A stretch of 5,527 nucleotides of DNA, taken from positions 1-5,527 of the forward strand of contig CALLDA010000216.1 of the NCBI GenBank assembly GCA_937998635.1, given 5' to 3'. Positions 4,844 to 5,527 of this stretch are shown here, piece after piece. Positions within the stretch are counted from its first letter, which is position 1. Each line of letters begins with the position of its first letter. A program made the translations under genes and the position numbers. The notes under the pieces were generated by a model that saw only the letters and a list, made by a program, of their open reading frames with translations, had not been told where the DNA came from and made no database searches. The stretch is from an uncultured Pseudomonadales bacterium. Its GTDB lineage: Bacteria > Pseudomonadota > Gammaproteobacteria > Pseudomonadales > Porticoccaceae.

Positions 4844-5299
4844 CTACCTCGCGATCAATGATGTGGTTTCGTTAAGGATGGGTTCACCGTCTTCGGTTTC
4901 AACCACGACTTCGGTGACGACAAAAATTAGTGGACCGGTTTTGCCTTCTTTTTCATAAATGTCTTTTAGGCGGCGGGTCATTTTAATTTTGTCACCAGGA
5001 CGAATAGGACGGTGGTATACAGTGTCTGAGCTGCCAGCCATGACGCGCTTTAAAGGCAGCGGTGGGATAAGTTTATCCTCGGCAATGCCGTCTGCGCGTA
5101 GGCTTTCTGGCGGCAGAATCTCCATAGAGTAGCCAAAGTGGAAAAGCGGTGGGGCTTCGTCGCCATCGAGATATTTTTTTGCTCGTTGGCCAGTAGATAC
5201 TGCATATTTTTGAATATCCCGGCGCGTCACTTCCACATGGATGGTGGGGTTCGCCTGACCAATTTTTGCCGTGATATCCGGCGTTAACAATCCTGCCAT
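4844..5299 (-). CDS. MaoC-family N-terminal (FAS1-like) dehydratase-domain subunit
   Basis: A 151-residue protein resembling the MaoC_dehydrat_N / FAS1-like dehydratase domain, the non-catalytic half of a double hot-dog enoyl-CoA hydratase. Landmarks are VEVTRRDIQKYAVSTGQ (22-38), a Pro-rich PPLFHFGY (50-57) and MAGSSDTVYHRPIRPGDKI (87-105), the family's G-x-x-x-x-x-x-H-R-P-x-x-x-G-D signature. Beta strands LIFVVTEVVVETEDGEPIL and ETTSLIAR finish the fold. In family members the two halves are fused or encoded side by side, and the N-terminal half shapes a deep acyl pocket. Here the partner follows directly. The ATG at 5299 has AGGA (5308-5311) eight bases upstream. The gene opens a two-gene operon; the strong terminator upstream implies a promoter within 5300-5363, but I could not identify convincing boxes. 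Such pairs occur in CoA-ester degradation of branched or sterol-like acids; the exact substrate is unknown. Confidence 0.78.
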   Translation of the reverse strand: MAGLLTPDITAKIGQANPTIHVEVTRRDIQKYAVSTGQRAKKYLDGDEAPPLFHFGYSMEILPPESLRADGIAEDKLIPPLPLKRVMAGSSDTVYHRPIRPGDKIKMTRRLKDIYEKEGKTGPLIFVVTEVVVETEDGEPILNETTSLIAR

Positions 5300-5307
5300 G
5301 TTTTTGT

Positions 5308-5311
5308 TCCT
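5308..5311 (-). promoter_or_regulatory. Ribosome binding site of the first hydratase gene
   Basis: On the minus strand AGGA lies eight bases before the ATG at 5299, supporting that start. Confidence 0.55.
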
Positions 5312-5363
5312 GTATTCTTGATTAACTTTGTCGTGTCAGTTTTTCGTATAAATGTGCGGGGTC

Positions 5364-5413
5364 AAAAAAACGGGGCCGGTCTGGTAATGAACCGAACCCG
5401 CAACCCCGTTTTT
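5364..5413 (-). terminator. Strong intrinsic terminator after the partial gene at the right edge
   Basis: AAAAACGGGG (5366-5375) and CCCCGTTTTT (5404-5413) pair over 10 bp. An inner CGGT/ACCG hairpin (5377-5380 with 5391-5394) lies in the loop. On the minus strand the stem ends in a run of seven T. It begins about 18 bases after the TAG at 5432. The plus strand also ends in five T, so it could work both ways, though no plus-strand gene is known to need it. It separates the edge gene from the hydratase operon. Confidence 0.8.
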
Positions 5414-5431
5414 GTTAATCGCGCTCGGAAA

Positions 5432-5527
5432 CTATTCTACGGCGGGCAAGACCTGAATACCCGGCGCACCACCAAGGAATTCACCGAGACGACCACCCAG
5501 CTCTTTGAAGTGCGGAGTGACTCGATG
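5432..5527 (-). CDS. C-terminal end of an unidentified gene (cut by window edge)
   Basis: The minus strand is open from the right edge to a TAG at 5432-5434, giving 31 residues: HRVTPHFKELGGRLGEFLGG, then APGIQVLPAVE. Codon use is protein-like (CTG, GGT, CGT, GAA), and a strong terminator follows 18 bases later, so this is very likely the true end of a gene. The tail is one amphipathic helix followed by a short Pro/Val end. I do not recognise the family from so little sequence. By position it could be another lipid or CoA-ester metabolism gene upstream of the hydratase operon, but the terminator shows it is a separate transcription unit. Confidence 0.65.
   Translation of the reverse strand, partial: HRVTPHFKELGGRLGEFLGGAPGIQVLPAVE

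Noticed and set aside
5300..5363. Sigma70 promoter for the hydratase operon
   Set aside because: A promoter is expected here. CTGACA is present on the minus strand, but the hexamer at 17 bases (AATACA) is poor and would place the start inside the ribosome binding site. No pair of boxes was convincing.

Overview
The window looks like a piece of a gammaproteobacterial chromosome of medium GC content, probably from a marine or environmental heterotroph. This rests on the style of the RlmB and CDP-alcohol phosphotransferase proteins and on the mix of catabolic genes, not on any marker gene, so the placement is an inference. No tRNA, rRNA, CRISPR array, insertion sequence or phage gene is visible. 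Almost all genes lie on the minus strand; the one likely exception is a 70-residue protein at 740-952.

Layout from left to right. 1-276 is the start of a Baeyer-Villiger-type flavin monooxygenase, cut by the window edge before its first nucleotide-binding motif. 277-739 is its control region: a sigma70-like promoter with two abutting perfect inverted repeats, one over the -35 box and one just upstream. 740-952 is an unrecognised small acidic protein with a good ribosome binding site. 953-1254 holds a weak minus-strand terminator and a start-less, coding-like reading frame that may be a gene remnant. 1255-1884 is a CDP-alcohol phosphatidyltransferase (phospholipid synthesis). 1885-2049 holds short tandem repeats. 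2050-2835 is rlmB (23S rRNA 2'-O-methyltransferase). 3062-4147 is a membrane-anchored six-bladed-propeller hydrolase of the SMP-30/strictosidine synthase type, with a GTG start and a good promoter. 4428-5299 is a two-gene operon encoding the two halves of a MaoC/HTD2-type enoyl-CoA hydratase, closed by a 13-bp-stem terminator. 5432-5527 is the C-terminal end of an unidentified minus-strand gene, followed by a strong terminator that separates it from the hydratase operon.

How the genes may work together. A Baeyer-Villiger monooxygenase turns ketones into esters or lactones, SMP-30-like enzymes often hydrolyse lactones or esters, and MaoC-type hydratases act on enoyl-CoA thioesters. The three could serve degradation of a cyclic or branched ketone, terpenoid or sterol-like substrate. 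They are in separate transcription units, however, and are interrupted by two housekeeping-type genes, so this is only a hypothesis. I see no clear new multi-gene system. The observations most worth following are the double-palindrome control region, the split hydratase lacking the canonical Asp, the small orphan protein, and the start-less coding-like frame.
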